NCBI GenBank assembly: GCA_040219275.1
Contig: JAVJSU010000061.1
Coordinates: 186,001 to 250,000 of the forward strand
Source of the DNA: JAVJSU01 sp040219275
GTDB taxonomy: Bacteria > Chloroflexota > Anaerolineae > Aggregatilineales > Phototrophicaceae
Direction: 5' to 3'
Length of the DNA stretch: 64,000 nt
The notes under the pieces were generated by a model that was given only the letters and a program-made list of their open reading frames with translations, searched no databases and had not been told where the DNA came from. The translations under genes were made by a program, and so were the position numbers. Every line of letters starts with the position of its first letter. Within the stretch, counting starts at the first letter, position 1. This document shows positions 16,014-25,224 of the stretch, piece by piece.

Positions 16014-16427
16014 CTATAATCCAGTGAACTTAAGTTCGTCCCGCGTAAGCTCATCTATTTCACGAACGAATTTGTCTAAAACATCCTCTGAATATTGAAA
16101 TGGGCTGAGGAAGATACGTGAATTTTCTCTTTTTTGCTCAGAAGTCCACGAATTCCAGAATTCCCCGCAGGCATCTATCACATTTCTTTTGGCGATTGTC
16201 CATACCTGCCCATTTGGGTCGATTTTTACATGCCAGTCCATGAAATCCAAGCGGTTGCGTTCTATTTCATGCTGGTGGAGCAATTCTATGATTTCATTGG
16301 CGATTTTTGCGAGATAGGGGCTGGCAGGAATTAGGGGATCAATCGGCGGGTCGGCAAAACGAACGCGCAACAGCGCTTTGTGCAGAGCCATAAGTTCAGG
16401 ATACGTTTCAACGATAAGTTTTGGCAT
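16014..16427 (-). CDS. Small hypothetical protein
   Basis: The 137-residue soluble protein is predicted largely helical at both ends, with a central block DFMDWHVKIDPNGQVWTIAKR that could be a short beta hairpin. I do not recognise a family. A GAGGGG lies rather far (about 14 nt) upstream of the ATG, so the start is uncertain. It is 42 bp upstream of the next minus-strand gene and probably co-transcribed with it. Confidence 0.58.
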   Translation of the reverse strand: MPKLIVETYPELMALHKALLRVRFADPPIDPLIPASPYLAKIANEIIELLHQHEIERNRLDFMDWHVKIDPNGQVWTIAKRNVIDACGEFWNSWTSEQKRENSRIFLSPFQYSEDVLDKFVREIDELTRDELKFTGL

Positions 16428-16501
16428 TTTGGGAAAAATCCCCTCTCTATAATTCCGCTAATTTAAGTTTGTAGAGCTTATCTGTGTAGTGAAAAATGAA
16501 C

Positions 16502-16535
16502 ATAAGCGGATGAGCACGTTGGCTCATCCCTACAC
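16502..16535. repeat. Intergenic palindrome, GGATGAGC type
   Basis: Stem GGATGAGC/GCTCATCC (16508-16515 with 16522-16529), loop ACGTTG, flanked by ATAAGC and CTACA. It matches 34920-34953, where the stem reads GGGTGAGC/GCTCACCC. The two copies differ at one base pair in a compensatory way. Confidence 0.8.
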
Positions 16536-16543
16536 AGCATGGG

Positions 16544-16969
16544 TTAAGGGTCGAAAGATATATTGACCTTCTTCAACGCTTCGGCGACACCATAATGATC
16601 TCTTGTATTTATATCGTCATCGAGATACCTGTAGTAGAGCGCCCTTGCAGTTAGGTCGGGATTGTACGGACTAAACGTATTGCTGAAATAAATCTCGACA
16701 GTCATATTGTAATGGAGAACTTTCCCATGAATTTTTAAAGGTGAATTAAAACCAACGCTCAACATTTTGCAATTCACGAAAATGAGTTCAATCACGGGAT
16801 GAGTCTCATGCGCGGTATGAATAAACATCTGCACATCAGGATTGGAATATGTGCCAATTTGCGTCAGGGAATGAATCTCGTGAATGTAGGCATCTTCTTC
16901 ATAAATTATGTTGGTGATGAGTTCGTCTAATTCGTCTTGCGATTTGATCTGTGCATATTCCGATGACAT
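16544..16969 (-). CDS. Small hypothetical protein
   Basis: The 141-residue soluble acidic protein has GGGAG 6 nt before the ATG. An N-terminal helix (QIKSQDELDELITNII) is followed by a beta-rich core with IHEIHSLTQIG and VIELIFVNCKML. Overall it looks like a distant relative in size and layout of the gene at 15597-15971, but this is weak. The function is unknown. It is the first gene of the three-gene minus-strand set. Confidence 0.6.
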   Translation of the reverse strand: MSSEYAQIKSQDELDELITNIIYEEDAYIHEIHSLTQIGTYSNPDVQMFIHTAHETHPVIELIFVNCKMLSVGFNSPLKIHGKVLHYNMTVEIYFSNTFSPYNPDLTARALYYRYLDDDINTRDHYGVAEALKKVNISFDP

Positions 16970-17050
16970 AAAACGCTCCCATTTAGAAACTCTTTAATCA
17001 TAATACACCCTTATTGCCCCGCCTCAATCCACCGTCCACCTGACGATATT

Positions 17051-17078
17051 TTGCCGTTGTTCAGTATACGGCTACAAT
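17051..17078 (+). promoter_or_regulatory. Sigma70-like promoter of the FHA gene
   Basis: TTGCCG (17051-17056), a 16-nt spacer and TACAAT (17073-17078), 40 nt before the ATG at 17119. Confidence 0.5.
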
Positions 17079-17118
17079 ACAGGTATGATTTAGGTTTAAC
17101 GCGGGAGAGCGGATAGAT

Positions 17119-19050
17119 ATGGCTTACGGTCGGCTGGATGTCTACTGGCCTGACGGCAAATTTGAGACGTTTTCGCTGGTGGCGAATAGCATCTCTATAG
17201 GGCGCTCTACTGGCAACACGATCCCACTGGAAACGGATACGATCTCACGGTATCACGTCAGTATTACGCTGGAAGATCAGCGGGTGGCGATTACGGATAT
17301 GGATTCCGCCAACGGGACATATGTGGACGGGGTGCGAATCGAGAGTAATGATCCGCGAGAGTTGCGTGGCGGTGAGGAAATTCAAATCGGGCATTTGCGG
17401 ATGATTTACCATGCGGCGGAGGACATTCCGACTCTACCGATGGACGCGATGGTTGAAGATACGCAACGGATTGAGCGTGAATCCGTGCCGTTTACGATAG
17501 AAGTGCGTGAACCGGCAATTGCCGTACCGCCGGGGTCGCACACCTCGGCGGAACTCAAGATCACGAATCGGAGTAGTGAAGCGCGGGTTTTTATCGTGAC
17601 GTATGAAGCCCCTCAACGTGACTGGTTCCGCGTGAATCGTCCTCAGCTGGAAATTGAGCCGGACGAAACTGCGTCGGTGTTATTAAGCATCAAGCCGATA
17701 CGCCGGAGTGAGAGCACGCCGGGGGTGTATTCGGTCACGGTGAAAATCGCGCTGAAAGATGAGCCGGATATGTGGCTTGAAGCGGAAGTTCGCACGACGA
17801 TTCTGGCGTATGCGGGCTTCGGGATGGCGCTGGGGTCATCGCGTTTGACGGCGAATGAACCGTTCCGTTTGCATGTGCATAATCAAGGGAGCGCCCCGCT
17901 ACCGATTACGGTCAGTGGGCGGAGCAAAGGCGAGAATTTGCGTTTTGGCATTCCCACACCACAGATTATGCTCGGTGCGGGTCAGCGACAGGTGATTCAA
18001 GGTGAGATTAAGGCGGCGCGCACGCGGTTGATCGGCAGTGAGAAGGTGCATCCGTTTGAATTGGTGGTGCACTCACGCGATATGGCGGCGTATATTGCGG
18101 CAGTTCCGGGGACGGTCACGGAGCGTCCACTGATGCCTGCGTGGGCGGCGTTGACGATTGTCGGTTCGGGGATTGGCATTGTGATTCTGGCGATTCTGGC
18201 GCTTTTGCTGGTGCTGAATACGCCCTCCCCAACGCCACAGATTACGCGCTTCGATACGACGAGCACGACCATCACGCAGGGGGATTTGTTGACGCTCAAC
18301 TGGGAAGTGACGGACGCGGATCATGTGGATATTAGCGTGAATGGTGAGGTGGTTGAGGAAGATGTCGCGCCGGAACCATCAACGTTTAATTTGCCGACGG
18401 ATAGCTATGACGGTGAGATCATCGTGATTTTGCAGGCAATCAATGACGATAACATGGCACAGGCGGCGCTGAACATCACGGTAGAATTGCCGCTGGTGGT
18501 GGATTATTTTGAAGTGCAACCGAACGTGATCGTGCGGAACACGGTGGAGACAATCTCCGTGCGATGGCGGGTGCGTGGCGCGACGACGACGCGGGTGGAG
18601 GGGTTGGAGAGTTTTAGCATGACGACGGTGCTGGAGCCGAGCTTCGGCGCGGAAGGTGATATTCAGGTATCGGGTATTGCGGCGGATAACTTCAGCCTGA
18701 CGCTGGTCGGTGAAGATGCGCTGGGCAATACAGCGGAACAGGTTGTCAATATTGACGTGACCATTCCTGAATGCACGACACGCTCTGACGCGACGATTTA
18801 TGTCTCGCCGGATACCTCGTCGAATGTGGTGGGGTCGGTGGAGTCCGGGACGGTGTTGATCGTCGATGGGCGCGATGATAGTGGCGCGTGGTTGCGGACA
18901 CAATTGCCGGGTGGCGTTGTGGGCTGGTCGGCGCGGACTGATCTGGAGTGTGCGGCATTTTTCAGCGTAGAAGAACTCGAAATTGTCGAGATTACGAGTC
19001 AGCCGGAAAGTACGCCACAGGTTGAACCGACAGCGACGAACGAGGGATAG
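17119..19050 (+). CDS. FHA-domain membrane protein with Ig-like and SH3b domains
   Basis: This 643-residue membrane protein could link cytoplasmic phospho-signals to the surface. An N-terminal FHA domain (about residues 1-100) has SIGRSTGN, ISRYHVSI and SANGTYVDG, which are the phosphothreonine-binding residues. Two Ig-like beta domains lie at about 115-335. A single membrane helix follows at about 343-366, and outside come two more Ig-like segments and an SH3b domain (about 555-620, SPDTSSNVVGSVESG...GWSARTDLEC). A promoter lies 40 nt upstream. No kinase or phosphatase gene is adjacent. Confidence 0.87.
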   Translation: MAYGRLDVYWPDGKFETFSLVANSISIGRSTGNTIPLETDTISRYHVSITLEDQRVAITDMDSANGTYVDGVRIESNDPRELRGGEEIQIGHLRMIYHAAEDIPTLPMDAMVEDTQRIERESVPFTIEVREPAIAVPPGSHTSAELKITNRSSEARVFIVTYEAPQRDWFRVNRPQLEIEPDETASVLLSIKPIRRSESTPGVYSVTVKIALKDEPDMWLEAEVRTTILAYAGFGMALGSSRLTANEPFRLHVHNQGSAPLPITVSGRSKGENLRFGIPTPQIMLGAGQRQVIQGEIKAARTRLIGSEKVHPFELVVHSRDMAAYIAAVPGTVTERPLMPAWAALTIVGSGIGIVILAILALLLVLNTPSPTPQITRFDTTSTTITQGDLLTLNWEVTDADHVDISVNGEVVEEDVAPEPSTFNLPTDSYDGEIIVILQAINDDNMAQAALNITVELPLVVDYFEVQPNVIVRNTVETISVRWRVRGATTTRVEGLESFSMTTVLEPSFGAEGDIQVSGIAADNFSLTLVGEDALGNTAEQVVNIDVTIPECTTRSDATIYVSPDTSSNVVGSVESGTVLIVDGRDDSGAWLRTQLPGGVVGWSARTDLECAAFFSVEELEIVEITSQPESTPQVEPTATNEG

Positions 19051-19118
19051 TAAAACCTCACCCCCGTCCGAAGCAATTCGACGTTAGCAAGAAATATTCA
19101 TAGACAATTTTGCGATTG

Positions 19119-19150
19119 AAACGGCGACTCGATGATGGGTCGCCGTTTTT
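19119..19150. terminator. Bidirectional terminator between convergent genes
   Basis: The 10-bp stem AAACGGCGAC/GTCGCCGTTT (19119-19128 with 19139-19148) has T-runs on either strand. It separates the FHA gene from the luciferase-domain gene. Confidence 0.85.
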
Positions 19151-19154
19151 GAGT

Positions 19155-19589
19155 CTAAGAGACTTTGATTCCACCGAGTCGCTTGAGGATGTCGTTGATA
19201 GGTGCGCTGAAATTGAGCGACTCAAGCTCGGTGGCGAAATCGTCGACGAGATCGGCATTGCGGCGGGCGGTCTTTTGCAGATATGAGAGGCGATAAAGGC
19301 GGAGCGCATCCGAGACTGTGCCGGTGCGATCTAAGTAGAAGGTGATCCAACCGGACTCGCGGAGGAGATGGTGTACTCCGGCTTCGCCATCCGCGACGAG
19401 TTGCTCCCGTAGGGCGACGGTGAAGGGGATGTCTACCATGCCGTGATTGTGAATATGCCCGATTTCCACCTTGCCGATGGTGAACTCCACACCGCCGAAG
19501 CGATGCGGGGACGTGGTTACGCCATTCCAATTGCTGACTTCGTTGATGATTTTCTGTACGCCTGTGTTCATGTTATGAATTATCCGCAT
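19155..19589 (-). CDS. Luciferase-domain (DUF5519-type) protein
   Basis: The 144-residue protein matches the small luciferase-like/DUF5519 domain. It has HRFGGVEFTIGKVEIGHIH, then a DIPF stretch, ALREQLVADGEAGVHH and an ESGWITFY block. The family is widespread in bacteria. It is named from domain similarity, and light emission should not be assumed. The start is uncertain: ATG at 19589 or 19571, neither with a strong ribosome site. It is convergent with the FHA gene. Confidence 0.75.
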   Translation of the reverse strand: MRIIHNMNTGVQKIINEVSNWNGVTTSPHRFGGVEFTIGKVEIGHIHNHGMVDIPFTVALREQLVADGEAGVHHLLRESGWITFYLDRTGTVSDALRLYRLSYLQKTARRNADLVDDFATELESLNFSAPINDILKRLGGIKVS

Positions 19590-19714
19590 TCCAATAAATT
19601 TCCATTCTCAAATATAGACGCTGTTGAGATTCTGGAGCTTACGATGCCCGCCGAAAAACGACGATTGGGGTATATTTGTAGATGTGCGATGGATAAGTGT
19701 GGAAAGGCATTGTG

Positions 19715-20758
19715 ATGACACCGGAAGCTCTGCACGAAAAAGCCAAGCGTCATGCGCCGATACTGAAATTTGCGCGGGATGAACGATTCTTCCCGATGAC
19801 GGTTGAGCCGTATATTTCCAGATGTAGTTTGCATCGCGGCGAGGGCGTGGATAGTCATCGGATGCTGATTCCGCCGGGGTATGTGTCTTTGAATTTGCTG
19901 TCGCACTACCCTGATGTGACGCATTTTCTGGTGTATGCCGATTATCAGAATTATGTTGATGCGGACGAGGCGCAGGAGTTTGAATCGCAGTTGGTCGGTA
20001 CGCTGGTTGAGGATAGCATCGCGAAACTCCGCAAGCTGACGGGCAAGGTGCTACAGGCGGGTTTGCCGGAATATGTGTTGACTCAGGCGGTGGAGAATTA
20101 TGGCGGCATCGAAGCAACTCCGCCAACGTATTATTATCGCGTGGTGGACAGGGTTGTTTCCGGCGAGCGCTATCATGTGGTGCAATACTGGTATTTCTAC
20201 GCGTATAACGACTGGGCGTTTTCGTTTGGCGGGGTGAACGATCATGAAGCGGATTGGGAGACGGTGCAGTTATTCTTCGACGATTTGAACGACGATGCGC
20301 CTGTGTATATCGGATTTTCCGCGCATGAGCACGCGTATATCCGGCGCTGGCGGGATGTTGAGCAGGACAATGGGCATCCGGTGGTGTATGTGGGGGGAGG
20401 CTCTCATGCGTCGTATCCATCGGACGATTTGTGGCGCTGGTGGGGATTTTTGTTCCGTAGCGTGCGTGCGCCAATGTATACCTTACGCAATTTACGAGAG
20501 TTTCTGAGTTCCGAGCCGTGGCATCCGGGAAATATCACGCTTGCGCCGGACGATTGGGCAGAACCGGTGTGCCTCGATGGGCTAGCGTGGGTGGTGGATT
20601 ACAAGGGTCAGTGGGGGGCGCGCTATTTTATCGAAGATGAGCGGACGCACGAGAAAGTGCGGAAATCCGGCGATGCTCCGGCGGGTCCGATGTATAACGG
20701 AGATGGCACGGTGCGCCCCAAATGGGAGAAGCCGGTGACGTGGCATCAGTTGAAGTGA
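19715..20758 (+). CDS. Vps62/DUF946-like protein
   Basis: The 347-residue protein has the pattern YHVVQYWYFYAYNDW, HEADWETVQLFF, FSAHEHAYIRRW and VVYVGGGSHASYPS. This is the HE-DWE ... GSHA-Y signature of the Vps62/DUF946 group, also reminiscent of the HDWE motif of necrosis-inducing proteins. The N-terminal 100 residues have no match I know. ATG 19715 is preceded by AAAGG at 7 nt, while a GTG at 19697 would add six residues. No signal peptide is seen. The function is unknown. Confidence 0.72.
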   Translation: MTPEALHEKAKRHAPILKFARDERFFPMTVEPYISRCSLHRGEGVDSHRMLIPPGYVSLNLLSHYPDVTHFLVYADYQNYVDADEAQEFESQLVGTLVEDSIAKLRKLTGKVLQAGLPEYVLTQAVENYGGIEATPPTYYYRVVDRVVSGERYHVVQYWYFYAYNDWAFSFGGVNDHEADWETVQLFFDDLNDDAPVYIGFSAHEHAYIRRWRDVEQDNGHPVVYVGGGSHASYPSDDLWRWWGFLFRSVRAPMYTLRNLREFLSSEPWHPGNITLAPDDWAEPVCLDGLAWVVDYKGQWGARYFIEDERTHEKVRKSGDAPAGPMYNGDGTVRPKWEKPVTWHQLK

Positions 20759-20769
20759 GCGGGGAGGGA

Positions 20770-20880
20770 GATGCTAGATTTTAGATGCTAGATATTAGAC
20801 GGGAAAAGCGTAGCGCGGAGGCGCAACGAAGCAAAGGAGCGGAGAGAAAAGAAATTAGATTTTAGATTTTAAATAAAAGA
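20770..20880. repeat. AT-rich short-repeat stretch
   Basis: Repeated TAGATTTTAGATGC, TAGATATTAG and TTAGATTTTAGATTTTA words fill the gap between the Vps62-like and membrane-protein genes. Similar TTAG/TTTTAG runs occur at 25096-25125, 41040-41080 and 50200-50270. Confidence 0.6.
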
Positions 20881-20957
20881 AGAGCAGTCAAAATATTTTA
20901 TGCGGTGGTGAAGAGCAAAGAAATTGTCTGGACATGGTGGATTAAAGGTGCTGAAAA

Positions 20958-21923
20958 TTGTTCGACGAACTTTATAGCAATGTGTGTTTTCCACTTTTAG
21001 CATTTATTTTCAGTGTCTTAGTGGGAATGACTCTCCTAATTCGCCCCCTTTTTCGGCGTGCGATGCAGAACCATCGGGTGCAGTTGGTTGTGGCTGGATT
21101 TCTATCTTTATTGGTATTCCTCATTGTTGTAGCTGTTTACATCGGTACCGCTACCTACACTCACTATGATGTGATGTTTGCCTGCCGATTATCACCTTTC
21201 ACAAACTCCCCAACCGAATATTGTTCCGCCCTTTACTATCAAGACGGGAATGACTCCGCAATTCAACATGAATTGGCGTTACGGAAAATTATTCCGGTAA
21301 ACCTACAATCTTCTTGTTATAGTGATGACAGTGCTATTTGTGCGTTTGTCGATGAGATTTTCGACTATGGTCATGTCTATCCGGTGAATTGGGCTTCAAT
21401 GATCATGGTTCTGATTTTATGTGGCACCTTTATTATGTGGTTTGTGTCCTGGTGGACATCGCCGCATGAGCACAAACACAAGATTAGGACGCTCAGACTG
21501 ATACTTGGTAGCACACTCGCCTTATCGCTGGTAATGTTATTTGGAGTGTTGGTTTTTTCTTTCCAATCGATCAACATGAAACACATTCTACTGACGATTA
21601 ATCACCGCTCTGAGGTTGTTGGGATTATGAACGAGGAAGCAATACGCATTAATTCTCAACCTTATTACAACGAAGCATTCCGCACTGTTTTCCAAGGGGA
21701 AGTACTGACTGTATATGAGTACGAACCAACTTGTGTCATCACCCTAGTCGCCTACCAAGGGATAGCCCCTACAGGCAGACAATTTGGGGGTGGGCGTATA
21801 TTCTACAAAATGGAGTTACAGCCAAATAACACTTGGAATTCGACCGGATTTGAAAATATTACTTCACAACGTCATACCATTTTTCCTCAACCGCCGGAAT
21901 TAACGTGTGATACTTCGACGTAA
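20958..21923 (+). CDS. Hypothetical membrane protein
   Basis: The 321-residue protein has four predicted membrane segments, at about residues 11-31, 43-67, 148-168 and 183-205. There is a Cys-containing exterior loop between the second and third, and a C-terminal soluble tail. The start is TTG at 20958, preceded by AAAGGTG. I recognise no family. Its stop lies 7 bp before the first copy of the 36-bp direct repeat that flanks the following two-gene insert. Confidence 0.62.
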   Translation: MFDELYSNVCFPLLAFIFSVLVGMTLLIRPLFRRAMQNHRVQLVVAGFLSLLVFLIVVAVYIGTATYTHYDVMFACRLSPFTNSPTEYCSALYYQDGNDSAIQHELALRKIIPVNLQSSCYSDDSAICAFVDEIFDYGHVYPVNWASMIMVLILCGTFIMWFVSWWTSPHEHKHKIRTLRLILGSTLALSLVMLFGVLVFSFQSINMKHILLTINHRSEVVGIMNEEAIRINSQPYYNEAFRTVFQGEVLTVYEYEPTCVITLVAYQGIAPTGRQFGGGRIFYKMELQPNNTWNSTGFENITSQRHTIFPQPPELTCDTST

Positions 21924-21930
21924 GAGTTAA

Positions 21931-21966
21931 TTTATCCACCTTCACGGTTCAAGGAATGGATGCGGT
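21931..21966 (+). repeat. 36-bp direct repeat, left copy
   Basis: It matches 22709-22744 with two mismatches. It carries the same TTCAAG -35 element as the recF promoter but lacks a -10. With the right copy it brackets about 740 bp holding two minus-strand genes. Confidence 0.8.
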
Positions 21967-22205
21967 TAGGGAATAAAACCAAATAGTTTGATATTGCCAC
22001 AATCCCTACATAGGCGTGCTTCAGTTACATAATCCCCATCGTCTGGCGCAAAATGGGACGGACGAAACCACAACTTTAATGTGCGATTACCGCTCTCCCC
22101 TGTTAACATTTCCCCCCAATAAAAATCTGAAGAGTCGCAAATATCACATGGGTTTTCATGAGGTCTGAATTTAGGCTCAGATTGATTTGATTCGTTATCG
22201 TTCAT
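21966..22205 (-). CDS. Small zinc-ribbon-like protein
   Basis: The 79-residue protein has two CxxC pairs, CDIC and CRDC, spaced about 45 residues apart, suggesting a zinc ribbon. Between them are aromatic residues (FYWGEML, LKLWFRPSHF). I prefer the ATG at 22205 with AAGGA 10 nt upstream. A TTG at 22265 would extend it to touch the preceding gene. It lies inside the segment bracketed by the 36-bp repeat. The function is unknown. Confidence 0.6.
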   Translation of the reverse strand: MNDNESNQSEPKFRPHENPCDICDSSDFYWGEMLTGESGNRTLKLWFRPSHFAPDDGDYVTEARLCRDCGNIKLFGFIP

Positions 22206-22261
22206 CGCTATTCTGTCCTTATTCAATTTAATGGGTGTTTCAACCAAGATAAATACGCTAC

Positions 22262-22636
22262 TCAAAAAATCACCGAACTCCTTTCACTCTGCTCCTCATC
22301 TACCTCCTGCGCCACCTGCCGAATTTCATAATGTATCTCTAGCCTCAGATAGACTAAGAACATCATCACAGTAGACACGACCAAGCCTGATAAAATGCCT
22401 ATGATGATGATTAAGAATCCCTCTCCAAGACATCCCATGCCGTTGCAATCACTGATACTGAGTACAATCTCACGCGTGATAAGCGTTGACAAGGCGACCA
22501 TCACAATCGACAACATGATATAGGCAATCGTGTAACCGATAGATTTAAAGACAATCTCGCTAAAGTTCAACACGTTTAATCTACCTTCCGATACCCTGCT
22601 CTGATTTGTCCAGAATGGATGAAACAACTTCATCAT
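22262..22636 (-). CDS. Small membrane protein
   Basis: The 124-residue protein has two membrane segments (about residues 28-52 and 70-95), a Cys-containing connecting loop (SDCNGMGCLG), and a charged C-terminal helix rich in Glu. It lies within the repeat-flanked insert, upstream of the zinc-ribbon gene on the same strand. I see no good ribosome site before either in-frame ATG, so the start is uncertain. No family is recognised. Confidence 0.5.
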   Translation of the reverse strand: MMKLFHPFWTNQSRVSEGRLNVLNFSEIVFKSIGYTIAYIMLSIVMVALSTLITREIVLSISDCNGMGCLGEGFLIIIIGILSGLVVSTVMMFLVYLRLEIHYEIRQVAQEVDEEQSERSSVIF

Positions 22637-22708
22637 CAAAGTTAACTATACAACAGGATGACGAACAGAAAGAAAAAGGAAGCCAAAATATCACTCCAAC
22701 ACGGTACA

Positions 22709-22744
22709 TTTACCCACCTTCACGGTTCAAGGAATGGGTGCGGT
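22709..22744 (+). repeat. 36-bp direct repeat, right copy
   Basis: This is the partner of 21931-21966. It contains the TTCAAG of the recF promoter. Confidence 0.8.
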
Positions 22745-22754
22745 GGGGTACAAT
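22726..22754 (+). promoter_or_regulatory. recF promoter
   Basis: TTCAAG (22726-22731), a 17-nt spacer and TACAAT (22749-22754), 39 nt before the ATG at 22794. The -35 half lies inside the repeated 36-bp element. Confidence 0.5.
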
Positions 22755-22793
22755 AGGGCGAACCCTTCACGAACCTAAAAGCCACCACGATTG

Positions 22794-23984
22794 ATGATTA
22801 TTGAACACCTGTCGTTGACCAATTTCCGCAATTACGCACGGCTCGAATTGAGCTTGCCGAAACAACCGATTCTGCTACACGGGGCGAACGCTCAGGGCAA
22901 AACGAGCCTGCTGGAAGCCCTGTATTATGTCGCCACGTCGAAATCGCCGTATACCACCAGTGACCGTCAATTGATCCACTGGCGCACGGAAGATGATCCC
23001 CTGCCGTATGCGCGGATTGTGGCGGAAATCAACGATGAGCAGACCTATGCCATGAACCGCATCGAGATCACACTGATGGTCGAAAATGGGCGCTATCGCA
23101 AGGTGATTAAGCTCAATGGCGTGGATAAGCGGGTGATGGATGTGGTGGGGTTGGTGAATGTGGTGCTGTTTTTGCCGCAGGATTTATCGCTGGTGGATGG
23201 CGCTCCGGCGGATCGGCGACGGTTTATGGATACGACGCTGTCACAGGTGGATCGGGAATATAACGCCGCGCTGGACAAATATGAGAAGGTCTTGCCGCAA
23301 CGCAACGCCCTGCTCCGGCGGATTGCGGAGAATCACGGAAGCACGGATGAATTGGCGTATTGGGACGCGCAGTTGATCGAGGCGGGGAGCACGATTGTTT
23401 CTGGTCGGCAGAAATTTCTGCGCGAGTTAGAGATCAGCGCGCAACGTGCACATGGGGATTTGACGGGCAACAAGGAAACGCTGACTCTGCAATATCAGCC
23501 GAGTTTCACGCCTTCTGCGGGGGATACGGGGCAGATGTCGTTTGGCGTGCTGGGGTTGGATTTGCACCGTGAACTCACGCCGGAGCAGATCGCGCCACAA
23601 TTTGAGGAGCAACTCCGGCTTGAGCAGAGGGAATCGATTCAGCGCGGGGTGACGTTAAGCGGTCCGCATCGGGATGAATTGCGCTTGCTGATTAACGGAC
23701 GCGATGCAGGCTTATATGGCAGTCGCGGGCAGGCACGGACGGCGGTCATGGCGCTGAAATTGGCGGAGTTGGACTGGATGAAAGCGCGGACGGGCAAACA
23801 GCCGATTCTACTGCTGGATGAGGTCATCGCGGAGTTGGATGCCAGCCGTAGGGCGTATTTGCTGTCGCGGATTCAGGGGGATACGCAGACGTTGCTCACG
23901 ACGACGGAGATGGATATTTTCACGCCGGAATTTTTGTCACGGGCGGCGGTATGGGAAGTGGAAGATGGGAAGATTCGGTGTTAG
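22794..23984 (+). CDS. recF: DNA replication and repair protein RecF
   Basis: The 396-residue RecF is an SMC-like ATPase that helps load RecA at gaps. Walker A is GANAQGKTS (about residues 30-38), the signature is LSGPHRDE (about 287-294), and Walker B with the D-loop is LLLDEVIAELD (about 338-348). The N-terminal LTNFRNYARLEL is typical. An in-frame TTG at 22791 precedes the ATG, and the ribosome site is weak. The usual dnaA-dnaN-gyrB neighbours are absent, so recF has moved from the origin cluster in this genome. Confidence 0.93.
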   Translation: MIIEHLSLTNFRNYARLELSLPKQPILLHGANAQGKTSLLEALYYVATSKSPYTTSDRQLIHWRTEDDPLPYARIVAEINDEQTYAMNRIEITLMVENGRYRKVIKLNGVDKRVMDVVGLVNVVLFLPQDLSLVDGAPADRRRFMDTTLSQVDREYNAALDKYEKVLPQRNALLRRIAENHGSTDELAYWDAQLIEAGSTIVSGRQKFLRELEISAQRAHGDLTGNKETLTLQYQPSFTPSAGDTGQMSFGVLGLDLHRELTPEQIAPQFEEQLRLEQRESIQRGVTLSGPHRDELRLLINGRDAGLYGSRGQARTAVMALKLAELDWMKARTGKQPILLLDEVIAELDASRRAYLLSRIQGDTQTLLTTTEMDIFTPEFLSRAAVWEVEDGKIRC

Positions 23985-24050
23985 CGGGCTGGATGAACCA
24001 CAAAGACACAAAGCGCACAGAGAAAAGATTTTAGGTGATGAGAATACAAT

Positions 24051-24344
24051 ATGACAGGTGATTATAAGCTCATGCAAGGAGAGAAATTGCTAGGGATGCT
24101 CCATCGATGTGAAATCGTCGAAATGTTTTGGATGCATTGTGAGTTTTCACCCCAAGAAGAATTTGCAATCATTGCCCCGCTATTCCGCAAAGCATGGGAT
24201 GAAGTTGACGAAGGTGAATTTGAGCGACTATATGATGAAATAATGGATCAAGGTATATTTCTAATTGGTCCGAATGGAAATCGGTTGGACGAGTTTTTTT
24301 TACACATTGATGTTGAGAATCGACGCGCTCACCTACGCATTTGA
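24051..24344 (+). CDS. Small hypothetical protein
   Basis: The 97-residue acidic soluble protein is mainly helical, with ERLYDEIMDQGIFLIGPNGN before a short beta tail. AGGTGAT lies about 11 nt before the ATG. The gap after recF carries the CACAAAGACACAAAG-type word common between genes in several phyla. It is convergent with the PAP2-like gene. I do not recognise a family. Confidence 0.5.
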   Translation: MTGDYKLMQGEKLLGMLHRCEIVEMFWMHCEFSPQEEFAIIAPLFRKAWDEVDEGEFERLYDEIMDQGIFLIGPNGNRLDEFFLHIDVENRRAHLRI

Positions 24345-24367
24345 AACCAGTTAATAGAAGCCAAACT

Positions 24368-24973
24368 CTACGTAAATAGGGCGAACATCAGCACGGGGAT
24401 AACCATGCCGAGCAATGATCCGGCGAGTACCTGTGCGGGCGTGTGGCGATTCAGATTGAGCCGTGCCGCGCCGACGATCAGCACGAGGGGCAGAGTCAGT
24501 AAGCCAAGCACCGCGCTGAACAATACCCATAATGCCACCGTCGCGCCACCGATGCTGATAGCATGAAAGCTAATCTGCCACATGAGCGTGATTCCGGCGA
24601 TGATGACGAGTTGAATCAGCGTGAATAGCGTAAACAGGAGCATCACATCGGGCGCGTTGGCGAGATCAAGCACGAAGAAGGCGACCAACGTGGATGCAAT
24701 GGAAATGACAAACGGACGGATGCGTTGCTCGCGGACTTTCATGTGAATATCGGTGATGTAGCCACGTTTGACCATAAAGCCAATATAGATCAGCGGCAGA
24801 ATGCACACAAACCAGATGTAAATGGATGCCCACTGGATGCCGTGGGCGGTGGTGGGTGCGTCACGCAGAGCAATCGGGATCGATAAAATCGCCCAGACCA
24901 TCGGCGGACTGAGGACATCGGAGACGATCCGCGCCCATGAAATTTCATAATTTACGGAAATTCGATCAAACAT
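24368..24973 (-). CDS. PAP2-like integral membrane phosphatase
   Basis: The 201-residue protein has about six membrane segments. It carries a degenerate PAP2 signature: K-VREQRI-RP fits the first motif KxxxxxxRP, SFHA sits at the PSGH position, and RLNLNRHTPAQVLAG fits the third motif, with His but without the usual final Asp. Family members dephosphorylate lipid phosphates such as undecaprenyl or phosphatidate phosphates. The changes at the second and third motifs make activity uncertain. It is monocistronic. Confidence 0.75.
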   Translation of the reverse strand: MFDRISVNYEISWARIVSDVLSPPMVWAILSIPIALRDAPTTAHGIQWASIYIWFVCILPLIYIGFMVKRGYITDIHMKVREQRIRPFVISIASTLVAFFVLDLANAPDVMLLFTLFTLIQLVIIAGITLMWQISFHAISIGGATVALWVLFSAVLGLLTLPLVLIVGAARLNLNRHTPAQVLAGSLLGMVIPVLMFALFT

Positions 24974-25224
24974 ATTTTTTATCTCTCTACAGGTGCTTTC
25001 GTAAAGCGAATGATCGCACTACACTATAGTGTATCGTAACTATAGCACAACGTGCATTAAGTCTTATTGAACGTTTGGTATGCATTGTTAAGTGAATAGT
25101 GGTTAGTTTTTAGTTTTTAGTGAAAAGCAAAAGCCTCGTTATAAAGTATTGTGACAGTTATTGAATACTAAAACACTACGTGAACTCTGTGGATATTTTG
25201 GATAACTTTTGAGAACACAAGCCT

